Assembly: GCA_043775355.1 (NCBI GenBank)
Contig: JAYVSL010000025.1
Coordinates: 1-64,000, forward strand
Direction of reading: 5' to 3'
DNA length: 64,000 bases
From: BOG-1363 sp043775355
GTDB taxonomy: Bacteria > Planctomycetota > UBA11346
Translations under genes and position numbers: made by a program
Shown: in pieces, positions 27,501 through 36,199 of the stretch
Layout of the letters: each line of letters starts with the position of its first letter
Position numbering within the stretch: the stretch's first letter is position 1
Notes under the pieces: model-generated
Database searches by the model: none
Seen by the model: only the letters and a program-made list of their open reading frames with translations
Told to the model about the DNA's origin: nothing

Positions 27501-27720
27501 GGGCGTGTTGCCGCTGGTCGTTGCGACCGGGGCAGGCGCCGAATTGCGCCACGCCACCGGCATTGCGGTATTTGCTGGAATGATTGGTGTGACCGCGTTC
27601 GGGCTGATCCTGACACCGGTATTTTATGTTGTGCTGCGCACCGTCATTGGCGGGAAACTCAAACACACCGATGATGAAACCGTGGCGGGCGAAACGCATT
27701 CTCAGGCACCACAGCCATGA
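24529..27720 (+). CDS. RND efflux pump, HAE1/AcrB family
   Basis: A 1063-residue inner-membrane proton antiporter of the AcrB/MexB type, at full length for the family. Twelve TM segments and two large periplasmic loops are evident. The proton relay is intact: GIVVDDAIVVVENVERN (D410, D411) in TM4 and GLACKNAILIVEFAKEAE (K947) in TM10. The N-terminus (PHYFIDRPIFATVLSVIL) is typical. It should export hydrophobic or amphiphilic compounds with the adaptor and outer-membrane channel encoded on either side. It starts at a GTG overlapping the adaptor stop. The drug range cannot be judged from sequence. Confidence 0.95.
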   Translation: MRLPHYFIDRPIFATVLSVILILIGTLSVSRLPISEYPEVIPPTISIIANYPGANPETVATTVASPLEQQMVGVPGMLFMQSQSNLDGLMTLTLTFKIGEDLDKVLVDVQNRIQRATPRLPEEVRRLGVTAIKVSANLLMVVHITSPDESQDMLTLSNFGRLSVRDRLASVPGVGDARIFGAGEYSMRVWLDPDRMAARKLIPNDVIQAIREQNVQIAAGTLAQQPVNKATGFELTVTTQGRLSEPKEFENVIIRRGEAGQLLRLGDVARVELGAASYNLRSLLDNKPAAAIPIFQSPGSNALDTAQLVRDAMADLKKTFPPGIDYSIVYDTTMFVRASIDAVKWTLGEAIALVVLVVLLFLQTWRASIIPLLAVPVSLIGTFAVMHAMGFSINTLSLFGLVLAIGIVVDDAIVVVENVERNIANGLTPRLATKQAMREVSGPILATALVLCSVFIPTAFISGLTGQFYQQFALTIAISTAISALNSLTLSPALAALLLKPHRKEHQPGGLLFGWFFSRFNRSFAWSSKAYVGATRRVIRFSSMAVIIYGGLLALTWFGFQKIPSAFVPDQDKSYLVCVAKLPDGASLDRTEAVIRRMSELSLKHPAIDGAVAFPGLSPAGFSNAPNYGMIFVRLKPYAKRQGPTMTGQAVAGALSGQFSSIPDALAFALQPPAILGLGNSKGGKLYLQDRGNVGLPVLFHSAQQVLGAAAQTGKFDFTGPTRTDSTMGVPQIRVDIDRDKVVADGLRMTDVTDALQGNFGSVYVNDLNLFGRTWQVNVQADAPHRLATTDLDHVKVRNANGRMVPLSSFISVHEIAGPDKTVHYNTLPAIDINVAAAAGVSGDEAKAVMEDILAKNLPPGVTYEWTDLIYQQILAGDTALYVFPLCVLLVLLVLAAFYESWVLPIAIILIVPMCLLSALVGVWMTGGDNNIMTQIGLIVLVGLACKNAILIVEFAKEAEIHRHLSPLDAALDACRLRLRPILMTSLAFIMGVLPLVVATGAGAELRHATGIAVFAGMIGVTAFGLILTPVFYVVLRTVIGGKLKHTDDETVAGETHSQAPQP

Positions 27721-27778
27721 GCAGTTTATCAGCTATTGGTTTGCAAGAATTATTCCACGTACAGCGGAGAAATACTTT

Positions 27779-29065
27779 ATGCGTCTGATGTCATTGATCA
27801 TTGCCGCCACCACCGTGCTCGGTTTGCATGCAGCGGAGAGCGAGCCTCGCTCACTGTCGCTTGAGCAAGCCATCCAACTCTCCGCTTCCGTGGCTCCGGT
27901 TGAACTGGCGCGCCTTGATGCAGCCATCGCCCTCGCGACGGTCGGTTCCGAGCGCGCTGGCCTCCGGCCGAATATTGAAGCCGTCGCCGGTTGGGCACGC
28001 CAACGCACCTATCTGCAAACCGACAACGTTCCGTATGCATTAACGCCGGATAATACCGTCGATGCACGCCTGCGTGTCGGCCAAGCGTTACTCGACGCCG
28101 AGACCTGGCATAAAACCAAAGCCGCAGAGCGACGCTTAGCTGCGGCCGAAGCTGGCACGGCATTGAGTCTTGAAGATGCCGCCGCGAGCGCCGGGATGAC
28201 TTATGCTGAGCTCGCCGCTAACGAAGCGTTGGTGGTTGTGCGACGTGAAGATCTCGCTCTCGCACAAGAACTGCTCACCTTGGCACGCAAACAAGTTGAT
28301 GCCGGAGCGAGCGAAGGAATAGCGGCGACCCGTGCGGAAAATCGCGTTGCTGCTGCACGCACAGCGCTGACGGCTGCCGAAGGCGCTCTGCGTGGCAGTA
28401 GCATCGCTCTCGCTCGATCATTGCGTTTAGATACCGCAACAACTTTCGTAGCCAGCGATAAACTCGGCGGTGATATGGCGCGCTCCAGTGCGCCAACGGT
28501 CGTGCTCGACGCAGTGACGGCGGCTCAGCGTGCACGACCAGAATTACGTGTTTCGGACGAAAATCTTGCGGCTATTCAAGCTGATTTCCAAGCCGCCCGT
28601 GGCGCGCGCTTACCGAAAATTGACGCCTTTGCTGATGGCGGTCGCGCCGGTCCCGAATTTAACGACACGGTAAATACCTGGCGGGTTGGCATTGAAATGC
28701 GCATTCCCTTGATGGATCACCGCCGCTACGATGCCGAAGCGGCGCGCTATCGCATGGATCAACAGCGGATTGTGCGCACTGATTTGACGCAGCGCGTTTC
28801 TGCCGAAGTACGCTTCGCCATCGTTGCGTTGGAAACCGGCATCGCCGGTCAAGAATCCGCCATGGAAGAACGCCGCTTAGCCGAGCGTGAACTCAGCGAA
28901 GCGCGCACGCGTTTTTCCGCTGGAGCAGCTGGAAATCTTGAACTGGTGGAAGCTCAGCGCAGTTTGAGCATTGCGCGTGAACGCGTCGTTACCGCGCTGA
29001 CAATTCTCACTCGCGCACGAATCGGCTTGGCGCGCGCCGTCGGCGTCGCGACCACGCTGCGTTGA
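27779..29065 (+). CDS. TolC-family outer membrane efflux channel
   Basis: A 428-residue protein with an N-terminal signal peptide (cleavage near LHAAES). Two repeats of the outer-membrane efflux family follow: long Ala/Glu/Arg-rich coiled helices alternate with beta segments (GWARQRTYLQTDN and KIDAFADGGRAG). The closing helix has FSAGAAGNLELVEAQRSL. It should form the trimeric channel of the RND system. The ATG at 27779 with GGAG about 9 bp upstream is chosen. An open frame starting at 27626 overlaps the pump gene and lacks a signal at its start. It lies 58 bp after the pump gene. Confidence 0.9.
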   Translation: MRLMSLIIAATTVLGLHAAESEPRSLSLEQAIQLSASVAPVELARLDAAIALATVGSERAGLRPNIEAVAGWARQRTYLQTDNVPYALTPDNTVDARLRVGQALLDAETWHKTKAAERRLAAAEAGTALSLEDAAASAGMTYAELAANEALVVVRREDLALAQELLTLARKQVDAGASEGIAATRAENRVAAARTALTAAEGALRGSSIALARSLRLDTATTFVASDKLGGDMARSSAPTVVLDAVTAAQRARPELRVSDENLAAIQADFQAARGARLPKIDAFADGGRAGPEFNDTVNTWRVGIEMRIPLMDHRRYDAEAARYRMDQQRIVRTDLTQRVSAEVRFAIVALETGIAGQESAMEERRLAERELSEARTRFSAGAAGNLELVEAQRSLSIARERVVTALTILTRARIGLARAVGVATTLR

Positions 29066-29090
29066 TCTCGACGACGACAGCAATACACAT

Positions 29091-29116
29091 CGGTCTGCCA
29101 AGAATTTGGCGGACCG
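29091..29116 (+). terminator. Hairpin after the efflux operon, possible terminator
   Basis: The arms CGGTCTGCCAA and TTGGCGGACCG pair over 11 bp with one G-U pair and a GAAT loop. A short run of T follows (ATTTT, 29125-29129). It lies 26 bp after the TolC-like stop and 23 bp before the next start. It could end the efflux transcript or attenuate it before the DUF4337 gene. Confidence 0.55.
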
Positions 29117-29138
29117 AAACATCATTTTAGGAGCCTTC

Positions 29139-29654
29139 ATGGCTGAATCACCCGAGATCCCTGAAGCCAAAGATTCATTTGAAAAACGCGTGGCAATCAC
29201 CATCGCCATTCTCGCCGCCGTACTGTCGTTTATTTCCAACCACGGAGATGACGCCAAAACCGATGCGATCTTGATGAACACCGAGGCCAGTAACCAATGG
29301 GCCTTTTATCAAGCCAAAAGTATTAAAGAGCATGTTGATAATGGAAACGCATCCCTCGCTGCCTTACTTACTTCCGAGGCGAAACATGACGAAATTATCA
29401 AACATCTAAACGAAGAAGCCAAACGCTACAGCTCAGAAAAAGCAGAGATCAAATTAAAAGCTGAGAGCCTGACGGCTGAATCCCATGCGGCTTCGTTGGT
29501 AAATAACCGTTGCGACCGGGCGTCGTTGATCCTGCAACTTGCCATTATCCTCTCATCGGTGGCGATTCTCTCGCGATGGAAGCCGATTTGGTACTTCGGA
29601 ATCTTCACTGGTGTCAGTGGAGCCATCATCGGAGCCACCGCATTTTTTCTCTGA
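29139..29654 (+). CDS. DUF4337 membrane protein
   Basis: A 171-residue protein. One TM segment near the N-terminus (about 17-35, VAITIAILAAVLSF) is followed by a charged, helical, probably coiled-coil domain. The conserved NQWAFYQAKSIKEHV is the hallmark of DUF4337. Two further TM segments lie near the C-terminus (about 125-170). The function of the family is unknown. The ATG at 29139 is chosen because AGGAG lies 5 bp upstream; an earlier TTG at 29106 falls inside a hairpin. It lies just after the efflux operon in the same direction, but a hairpin separates them, so a link to efflux is not shown. Confidence 0.85.
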   Translation: MAESPEIPEAKDSFEKRVAITIAILAAVLSFISNHGDDAKTDAILMNTEASNQWAFYQAKSIKEHVDNGNASLAALLTSEAKHDEIIKHLNEEAKRYSSEKAEIKLKAESLTAESHAASLVNNRCDRASLILQLAIILSSVAILSRWKPIWYFGIFTGVSGAIIGATAFFL

Positions 29655-29698
29655 TGTCCACCTGCCATCACACCGCAAAATAAACCAGTGTGGCCGAA

Positions 29699-29720
29699 GA
29701 TCCTCTCTAGTGTGAGGATC
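29699..29720 (+). other. Hairpin downstream of the DUF4337 gene
   Basis: GATCCTC and GAGGATC form a perfect 7-bp stem with an 8-nt loop, 45 bp after the DUF4337 stop. Only a weak T-rich stretch follows, so termination is possible but not certain. Confidence 0.45.
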
Positions 29721-29833
29721 CATTTCATTAATTCCGTAAAGTCGGCTGACATTCACACGCTGTCGGCCACCTTACGAACCAATTCGTATTCTTTTATGAC
29801 CATGAGATCAGTCTCCACGGCCACGGAGGTTTT

Positions 29834-30484
29834 ATGCGCAACCTGATCATCCCTCGACGCGGTTTTATTGGACTGGTAGCGGTCGGCTTGACGGCCTGTG
29901 CAACCGGCACCGTGCGTACGGCTGATCTGGTTCCAACTCCGGCCCAGACTGAAGGCCCGTTTTATCCGGACAAACTCCCGCTCGACCAAGATAATGATCT
30001 GGTATTGGTCAAGGGCCGCATGGATCCCGCTAAAGGCATCGTCTCTCATTTGACTGGGCGGGTCTTGGATGCGCAGGGGAAACCGGTGCAAGGCGCCGTG
30101 ATTGAAATTTGGCAATGCGACATCAACGGCATCTACCTGCACACCCATGGCGGTGACCGCGCGAAGATCGACTCGGCATTCCAGGGCTATGGCCGCTGCC
30201 AAATTGATACGGATGGAAATTATCGTTTCCGCACCATCGAACCAACGAAGTACGCTGGACGTACACCGCACATTCACGTTAAGATTCGTCACGGCGAAAC
30301 CGAATTGCTGACAACGCAGTGCTATATTAACGGTGATCCAGGCAACGAGCGCGACGGCGTTTTACGCTCCATCACCGATCCTGTAGCGAGACGTTCGGTG
30401 TTAGTGGATTTCAAGACGAAGGGCAACACCGGCGAACTTACCGCACAATTTGATGTGGTGTTGGGTAAGACGCCGAAGGCGTAG
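29834..30484 (+). CDS. Exported intradiol ring-cleavage dioxygenase-like lipoprotein
   Basis: A 216-residue protein of the intradiol dioxygenase fold. Recognisable parts are QTEGPFYPD, the beta core GRVLDAQGKPVQGAVIEIWQCD, NGIYLHTHGG and KYAGRTPHIHVKI. The Tyr residues and the HIH pair are the expected ligands of the non-haem Fe3+. The N-terminus is unusual for a catabolic enzyme: PRRGFIG fits a twin-arginine signal and LTAC at about 19-22 fits a lipobox. It is thus probably exported folded and lipid-anchored. The substrate may be an external catechol or quinone; no aromatic pathway genes are nearby. It converges on murJ. Confidence 0.85.
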   Translation: MRNLIIPRRGFIGLVAVGLTACATGTVRTADLVPTPAQTEGPFYPDKLPLDQDNDLVLVKGRMDPAKGIVSHLTGRVLDAQGKPVQGAVIEIWQCDINGIYLHTHGGDRAKIDSAFQGYGRCQIDTDGNYRFRTIEPTKYAGRTPHIHVKIRHGETELLTTQCYINGDPGNERDGVLRSITDPVARRSVLVDFKTKGNTGELTAQFDVVLGKTPKA

Positions 30485-30574
30485 AATCATCAGACGGCTA
30501 ATATATTCGCCCATCTAACCGATGTATTGGCCCATGATTTGGAGTCCCTGAGTTTAACGCAGATGCGCCTCTCC

Positions 30575-32086
30575 TTATGCGCCGCTGACTTGCTTTGACT
30601 TCCTTTGGCTGCCTCGCCGCAGCCAGCCGGTACCAGTGATCGCCAGATATATCCCCATGCCCAATCCGACTGCTGCAGCCAAGCGCAGCGCGGCGATACG
30701 GGATCCGTGACCTTCAGGTTGCGGCCAATACCACAGCAGAATCAGCACAGCGACGGCCATGGCCACAGACGCCATGAACGGGCGCAGTAACCCACGCCAG
30801 TCCATCACTGCACCCGTGCCACGGCGGTGAAGCATAAGTAAATAAATACCGCAACCGACTGCGCTGGATAGCGCGGTGGCTAATGCGAGGCCCGCTTCCT
30901 GCATTGGGGTTTGTACCAAAATCAGATTGAGGCACAGGTTCAAGGCCACCATGGCCAAGCTGATGTTCATTGGCGTGCGCTGGTCCAACCGAGCGTGAAA
31001 AGCACGCATCAATAATTTCGACAATGAAATGGGCAATAACGCTAATGCCAACATCTGCGTTACGAGAATCGTGCGCGCGACGGATGCCTCATCGAATGAG
31101 CCGGTTTGATAAATGGTGCGCACTAATGGCTCTGCGGTGACGAGGAGGCCAACCGCTGCGGGCAGCAACCAGAAAGCAAGTAAGCGACTCGCTTGACGCA
31201 GCCCATCGCCAGTGGCTTGCCAACTTTCGGCGGCGCGGCTAGCAATTTCTGGATAAGCGGCGGTGGTGACGCCGTGACCGATCAACGCCATGGGAAACTG
31301 TAATAAGCGATTCCCAAAATAGAGGATAGCCACCGCGCCACTGCCAGGAACGAAGATCAAAGCGATAATACTATCGAGGTACGCGTTCAGCTGATAGGCG
31401 CCGGACGCCAGTAAATTCGGACCAATCGCGCGGCGTAAATCTCGCACTTGGTCATCAGCCACAGTCACGATTGGCGGCACGCCACCTGTCGTACGCAGTC
31501 CCCATATCAATAGAGCGACCTGCAATATACCGGCTAGCAAAACTGCATAGGGAAGCGCCCAGGCTTCGTCATCTGGATTCAAAAATACGGTCGTAATCAT
31601 GCATAGATTTAAAATTACCGGCGTAGCCGCCGGCGTCCAAAAATGACGTCTACCATTGAGCATGCCCGATAAAATCGCGCTGATGCAGATGAAAATAACA
31701 AACGGAATCTGTGGCAGTGCCATCGCTGCTATGATCACGCCGCGCCCACTGCCCCACCACAACATGGCCGCTGCCGCCACGTAACCAAACGCCGACAAGA
31801 TGGTTAATCCGATAGCCAGTCGCGTCAGTACCGCACCGGCGAAACGTTCTGCCGCTGCGGGGTCGCGGTCGCGGGCTTGCACATAGCGTGGAATAAACGC
31901 AGCCGAAAGCGCCCCCTCACCAAAAAGATTGCGCAACAGATTCGGCAGCGCAAACGCCATAAGAAAACAATCGAGCATTAACGAGCCGCCCATGGCACCA
32001 GCCCACAGGCGATCGCGCACCAGTCCGAGGATGCGACTGATGAACGTCCAACCGCTGACGGTGAAGACACGGCGAGCGAGATTCAT
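30575..32086 (-). CDS. murJ: Lipid II flippase MurJ (MviN)
   Basis: A 503-residue membrane protein with about 14 helices of the MviN/MurJ family. The N-terminus (TFISRILGLVRDRLWAGAMG) and the conserved PNLLRNLFGEGALSAAFIPRY are strong family signatures. So are the SGAYQLNAYLDSIIA helix and RTIYQTGSFD. MurJ flips lipid II across the inner membrane for peptidoglycan synthesis, so this organism probably makes a wall. The C-terminus ends in a basic tail. It is the downstream neighbour of rph on the minus strand, 43 bp away, and may share its transcript. Confidence 0.95.
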   Translation of the reverse strand: MNLARRVFTVSGWTFISRILGLVRDRLWAGAMGGSLMLDCFLMAFALPNLLRNLFGEGALSAAFIPRYVQARDRDPAAAERFAGAVLTRLAIGLTILSAFGYVAAAAMLWWGSGRGVIIAAMALPQIPFVIFICISAILSGMLNGRRHFWTPAATPVILNLCMITTVFLNPDDEAWALPYAVLLAGILQVALLIWGLRTTGGVPPIVTVADDQVRDLRRAIGPNLLASGAYQLNAYLDSIIALIFVPGSGAVAILYFGNRLLQFPMALIGHGVTTAAYPEIASRAAESWQATGDGLRQASRLLAFWLLPAAVGLLVTAEPLVRTIYQTGSFDEASVARTILVTQMLALALLPISLSKLLMRAFHARLDQRTPMNISLAMVALNLCLNLILVQTPMQEAGLALATALSSAVGCGIYLLMLHRRGTGAVMDWRGLLRPFMASVAMAVAVLILLWYWPQPEGHGSRIAALRLAAAVGLGMGIYLAITGTGWLRRGSQRKSKQVSGA

Positions 32087-32129
32087 GGGCGAGCACGATG
32101 AAGCAGGTGATCGCCCATGATAACCGCGG

Positions 32130-32819
32130 TTAAATCCCTAGCGCAGCGCGCTGGGCAGTCTGGATCTGAGCGATCGCGCCGCCAGCGGCGTCAAGCAAAG
32201 CGTCGAGCTGAGCGCGAGCGAAAACGCCGTGTTCACCCGTGCCTTGAACCTCGATGAAATCGGCTCCGCGCATGACCACATTCATATCAACATCGGCTTT
32301 GCTATCTTTGGCGTAATCCAGATCGACTTCTAATTTACCGCCAACGATGCCAACGCTGATCGCGGCAACTTGACCGAGTAAATAGTGCGATGGGCCAGCT
32401 TTTCCCTGCTGCGTAGCCAACAACGTCAGCGCATCATACAACGCCACCCAACTGCCAGTGATGGCGGCGGTGCGCGTGCCGCCGTCGGCCTGCAAGACAT
32501 CGCAATCGATGGCGAGGGTAATTTCGCCCAGCTTATCGATATCAACTGCCGCGCGTAGACTGCGGCCGATGAGGCGTTGGATCTCGACGCTGCGACCATC
32601 TTGCTTAATTCCATCACGACGTTTACGCGGCGTGGTGGATCCTGGGAGCATTGAATATTCTGCGGTTAGCCAACCGCCACCAGTGCCGCGCCGAAACGGT
32701 GGGATTTCCTTTTCGATCGACACCGTGCACAGCACGCGGGTTTCACCAAACGAAACCAGGCATGAGCCAGCAGGATGTTTGACGTATTTACGTTGGAAAG
32801 TCAGGGGACGAAGCGGCAT
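32130..32819 (-). CDS. rph: Ribonuclease PH
   Basis: A 229-residue phosphorolytic 3'-exoribonuclease of the RNase PH fold, used in tRNA 3' maturation. It has RPLTFQRKYVKHPAGSCLVSFGETRVLCTVS in register with the family, then GWLTAEYSMLPGST, the RSVEIQRLIGRSLRAAVD core, DVLQADGGTRTAAITG and DMNVVMRGADFIEVQGTGEHG. Phosphate-binding Arg and the conserved GGTR are present. The N-terminus is a few residues shorter than E. coli Rph, since the usual RxxxELRP opening is reduced to MPLRPLTF; the GGGWLT motif is intact. It lies between argF and murJ. Confidence 0.94.
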   Translation of the reverse strand: MPLRPLTFQRKYVKHPAGSCLVSFGETRVLCTVSIEKEIPPFRRGTGGGWLTAEYSMLPGSTTPRKRRDGIKQDGRSVEIQRLIGRSLRAAVDIDKLGEITLAIDCDVLQADGGTRTAAITGSWVALYDALTLLATQQGKAGPSHYLLGQVAAISVGIVGGKLEVDLDYAKDSKADVDMNVVMRGADFIEVQGTGEHGVFARAQLDALLDAAGGAIAQIQTAQRAALGI

Positions 32820-32878
32820 TGGTACTCAGTAAGCAGAGGTGAAAAACGGACGTGGTAAAAAACGAAATAAAAAAGCGT

Positions 32879-33826
32879 TCAAAGACGCGCAGCAGCTAAC
32901 ACCGATTCGGCATCAGGCGCCATCAACAAGCGCAGGATCGCTTTCTGTGCATGCATGCGATTTTCGGCCTGATCAAAAATGATGGAACGCTTGTGTTCAA
33001 CCGCGCTGTCAGTGATTTCTTCGTCGCGATGTGCGGGCAAACAATGCATGATGCGCATGTCCGCGCGCGACTTGGCGATCAAGGCATCGTTGATCTGGTA
33101 ACCACGGAACGCTGCTAGACGCTCAGCTTTTTCTGCCTCTTGTCCCATGCTGGTCCACACATCGCTGTACAACACATGTGCTCCCGCAACGGCGGCGACG
33201 GGGTCATGTACTTGAATGACTTGGCTTCCCCAAGCCGAACCAAAGGACGCAATGTCAGCCTGGGTGAACGCATAATTATGCGGGCACGCTAGCACCATCT
33301 GCGAGCCAGAAAGAACTGCCGCGCGCGCAAGGCTACGAGCAACGTTATTGGCGTCACCGATGAACACGACGCGTAGTCCAGCGATGGTGCCGAAGTGTTC
33401 TTGAATGGTCAGGAAATCAGCCAGCGCCTGGCACGGGTGACATTCATCTGACAAACCATTAATGACGGGAACGCCGCCGTATGATGCCAAATCTAAAATG
33501 GTCTGATGTTTGAATACCCGCGCCATGATGCCTTGAACGTAGCGACTGATGACTCGTGCCACATCGCGCACCGGTTCGCGTGTACCCATGCCGACTTCTT
33601 CGCCGCGAATATACAGCGAACGTCCGCCGAGTTCCGACATCGCGACCTCAAACGAAAGCCGCGTGCGCAAACTCGGTTTCTCGAAAATCATCGCTAGGCT
33701 TTTGCCCGCCAGCGCAGTTTCAAGAATGCCCTGGGCGCGCCGACGTTTGAGGTAGGCGGCCACAGCCAGCAGATCACGGAACTGATCTGAGGTGAGATCA
33801 TTGAGGCTGATAAAATGCTTGAGCAT
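32879..33826 (-). CDS. argF: Ornithine carbamoyltransferase
   Basis: A 315-residue enzyme that makes citrulline from ornithine and carbamoyl phosphate. The carbamoyl phosphate loop is FEKPSLRTRLSFE, with SLRTR in place of STRTR; this variant occurs in other true OTCases. HPCQALADFLT, the ornithine loop DVWTSMGQE and HCLPAHRDEEI are present, which favours ornithine over succinylornithine as substrate. It lies 61 bp downstream of argB on the same strand, so two arginine genes form a small cluster. No arginine regulator or operator was identified. Confidence 0.95.
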   Translation of the reverse strand: MLKHFISLNDLTSDQFRDLLAVAAYLKRRRAQGILETALAGKSLAMIFEKPSLRTRLSFEVAMSELGGRSLYIRGEEVGMGTREPVRDVARVISRYVQGIMARVFKHQTILDLASYGGVPVINGLSDECHPCQALADFLTIQEHFGTIAGLRVVFIGDANNVARSLARAAVLSGSQMVLACPHNYAFTQADIASFGSAWGSQVIQVHDPVAAVAGAHVLYSDVWTSMGQEAEKAERLAAFRGYQINDALIAKSRADMRIMHCLPAHRDEEITDSAVEHKRSIIFDQAENRMHAQKAILRLLMAPDAESVLAAARL

Positions 33827-33887
33827 AGCAGCCTCCTGGCTGCGAAAAAAACGGTGTGGTGATATCAGATCCGAGCTGTGCGAACCG

Positions 33888-34742
33888 TTATTCGAGGCGC
33901 AGTTCAGTGCCGATGCCTTCGGCGGTGAATATTTCTAAGAGCAACGCGTGCGGCATGCTGGCTTCAATAATGTGAATCTTGCCGACGCCCGCTTGAAGCG
34001 CGGCGATGCAACTTTCGACTTTGGGAATCATGCCATCCGTGATCACTTTCTCGCTGATCAAGCGGCGCACTTCGCTCGCCGTCAGACTTGAAATACGCGT
34101 ACTGGGATCCTTGGGATTGGTGAGCACCCCTGGAACCGTGCTGAGGAATACCAATTTCGCCGCGCCCAAACCGCTGGCGACTGCCAAGGCAATATCGTCG
34201 GCGTTGGTATTCAAGATCTGGCCATCCGGCATCACTGACAACGGCGGAACGACTGGAATCAAACCACGCGTGGCATAACGCACTAAGCGCTCGCGATCGA
34301 TGCCTGTTGGCCGACCGACGAATCCCAATGCCTTATCAAGGATCACGCCTTGTACGGCTAAATGCGGCGTACTGAGCTGAATCGCAGCGCCGCCCAAAGC
34401 AAAAATGCGATCATGAATCTGTTCATTGAGACGATCGACTTCGCGTTCCACGATCGCCACCGTGGCCGCGTCCGTGACGCGACGACCTTGATGAAAGACT
34501 GGCTTCAGACCGGCTTGCTCCATCGCGCGACTAATCGACTTACCACCGCCGTGCACCAAAATGGGATGAACGCCAACTTGCTCTAACCACACCAAGTCAG
34601 TCAACAAGGAATCGAGCACCGCAGGATTTTCGATCGGTTCGCCGCCGAGCTTCACCACCATGAATTGATTATGAAAACGCTTAAGAAACGGCAGCGCTTC
34701 TATTAATACTTTTGCTTTGCGCGTTGCGTCGTCGACCACCAC
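33888..34742 (-). CDS. argB: Acetylglutamate kinase
   Basis: A 284-residue enzyme for the second step of arginine synthesis. Visible are VVKLGGEPI, LVHGGGKSISR, GRRVTDAATV, NTNADDIALAVA and a lysine-bearing KVITDGMIPKVE segment. The N-terminal helix KAKVLIEALPFLKRF is a feature of hexameric, arginine-inhibited acetylglutamate kinases, which are also the type bound by PII in cyanobacteria and plants. A glnD gene is in the window, so PII control is possible but inferred. The start is the first of two adjacent GTG codons, with GGAG 7 bp upstream. Confidence 0.95.
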   Translation of the reverse strand: MVVDDATRKAKVLIEALPFLKRFHNQFMVVKLGGEPIENPAVLDSLLTDLVWLEQVGVHPILVHGGGKSISRAMEQAGLKPVFHQGRRVTDAATVAIVEREVDRLNEQIHDRIFALGGAAIQLSTPHLAVQGVILDKALGFVGRPTGIDRERLVRYATRGLIPVVPPLSVMPDGQILNTNADDIALAVASGLGAAKLVFLSTVPGVLTNPKDPSTRISSLTASEVRRLISEKVITDGMIPKVESCIAALQAGVGKIHIIEASMPHALLLEIFTAEGIGTELRLE

Positions 34743-34930
34743 GAAAGTTCTCCACCCTGCACGCTGATAAGGCGTATGTTATCCGAATAAACGAGGCCGC
34801 TCTTGCCGCTGTTCGCTAGCACAGCATCGCGAATGCGCGGCGGATGCCGCTGAAAAAAGCAAGGTGCGGAATATAGGAGCAGTCGGCGGTTGTCGAGTGC
34901 GGAGGCGCATCGCCCCGCGATCCATGTCGA

Positions 34931-36121
34931 TCAACCAAATTTTATCTGACTAAAGAGCCACTGATGGAGGTCTGGAGCCCATATCAGGGCAAGAATCGCT
35001 CCCGCCGCTAGCCACGGACCAAAGGGGATTTCGCGCTTACTCGCCAACAAACGCATCGGCAAGCCGACGATGGTGCCAACGATGGCGGCAAAGAAGAATG
35101 CATAGGCGATTCCGATTGGCCCAAGAAAAGCGCCCATGGGGGCAAGAAACTTCACGTCGCCGAAACCCAACGCATTGCGACGAAATGCAATGGTGCCGAG
35201 CAAGCCCACCACGTAGAGCATCATCCAGCCGGTCAGGCTACCAAAAATTGCCAGCGCGCCGTGGCCAGCACACAACTGCCACCAGCCGTGATCGCCACCG
35301 GGTTGCACGAAAACCAAACTCAACACCACCGCGCACGCTAACGCCGTCGACGCGATGAACCACAGAACGCCAATACGAAAACCATCGTGATCAGCATCGC
35401 TCCAACGCTGCTCTGGTGGACAAAACCGCCCGTAAATAATTTTGGCCAATGGCAACGATAGCGCGAGTGACAACAGAACGACCCCAACCACCACCATAAA
35501 CTTCCAGACAAAGATCGAGGTCGTCATCACTGATTGATTGAGAATATTCTGATGCACCAACCACGTCGTTGGATCGAATAAAAGTTTATGTCCAAGAACT
35601 GAACCAGTGCCTAACGCCAACAGCGGCGCCGCCAGTTGAAATGGCTTGGTCAATTCATCGGGAATAATCATGTGCTCAAGATCGATGAATGACGCCACCA
35701 CCAATAAATATGCCAGTGACAACGTCACTGCTGCCGCAATTGCGCGCGCCACTAAATCGCTGGCGCCCAAAGCCAGCAACCACGGCGCTGGGGCTGCGGG
35801 ATCGTTAAACGCCCACCACATAACCAAGGCGCTCAGAGCACCAACCATGACCTCTAACAATAAATAGCGCGGACTGAAAGTAGCATCACACCAGCGGCAA
35901 CGACCTCGCAGTAATAAATAACTGATCACCGGCAGATTATCGTACCACTGCACCTGGGTGCCGCAGGAATAGCAGCGACTGGGTGGGAGGACCACGCTCT
36001 CATTGCGCGGCAAACGATGAATGCACACGTTGAGGAACGAGCCAATGAAAGCGCCAAAAAGAAAGCCAAGCACGACGGACATCGCTATCGTTGTCAGCCC
36101 ACGATGGGTGCCGTCAATCAC
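34931..36121 (-). CDS. pilD: Type IV prepilin peptidase / leader peptidase
   Basis: A 396-residue polytopic membrane aspartyl protease of the A24 family. Near the N-terminus are GSFLNVCIHRLP and two CxxC pairs (CYSC and CRWC), which bind zinc in PilD. The catalytic aspartates are in SFIDLEHMIIPD and GFGDVKFLAPMGAFLG. It cleaves leader peptides of type IV pilins and type II secretion pseudopilins. The protein is longer than the usual 290 residues because of an extra membrane region (about 165-310) between the two Asp motifs. An ATG at 36082 is an alternative to the GTG start. It lies 78 bp after the ComEA-like gene. Confidence 0.93.
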   Translation of the reverse strand: MIDGTHRGLTTIAMSVVLGFLFGAFIGSFLNVCIHRLPRNESVVLPPSRCYSCGTQVQWYDNLPVISYLLLRGRCRWCDATFSPRYLLLEVMVGALSALVMWWAFNDPAAPAPWLLALGASDLVARAIAAAVTLSLAYLLVVASFIDLEHMIIPDELTKPFQLAAPLLALGTGSVLGHKLLFDPTTWLVHQNILNQSVMTTSIFVWKFMVVVGVVLLSLALSLPLAKIIYGRFCPPEQRWSDADHDGFRIGVLWFIASTALACAVVLSLVFVQPGGDHGWWQLCAGHGALAIFGSLTGWMMLYVVGLLGTIAFRRNALGFGDVKFLAPMGAFLGPIGIAYAFFFAAIVGTIVGLPMRLLASKREIPFGPWLAAGAILALIWAPDLHQWLFSQIKFG

Positions 36122-36199
36122 AGGTCCGGCATTCTCATTCAGCGTCGTGGTACTGTTCGGTACGTTGAATCCACGGCGACATCGCCGCTGAGTGTTCGT

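Noticed and set aside
32879..33826. ArgF as N-succinyl- or N-acetylornithine carbamoyltransferase because of SLRTR
   Set aside because: SLRTR is found in true OTCases, and HCLPAHRDEEI and HPCQALAD agree with ornithine as substrate.
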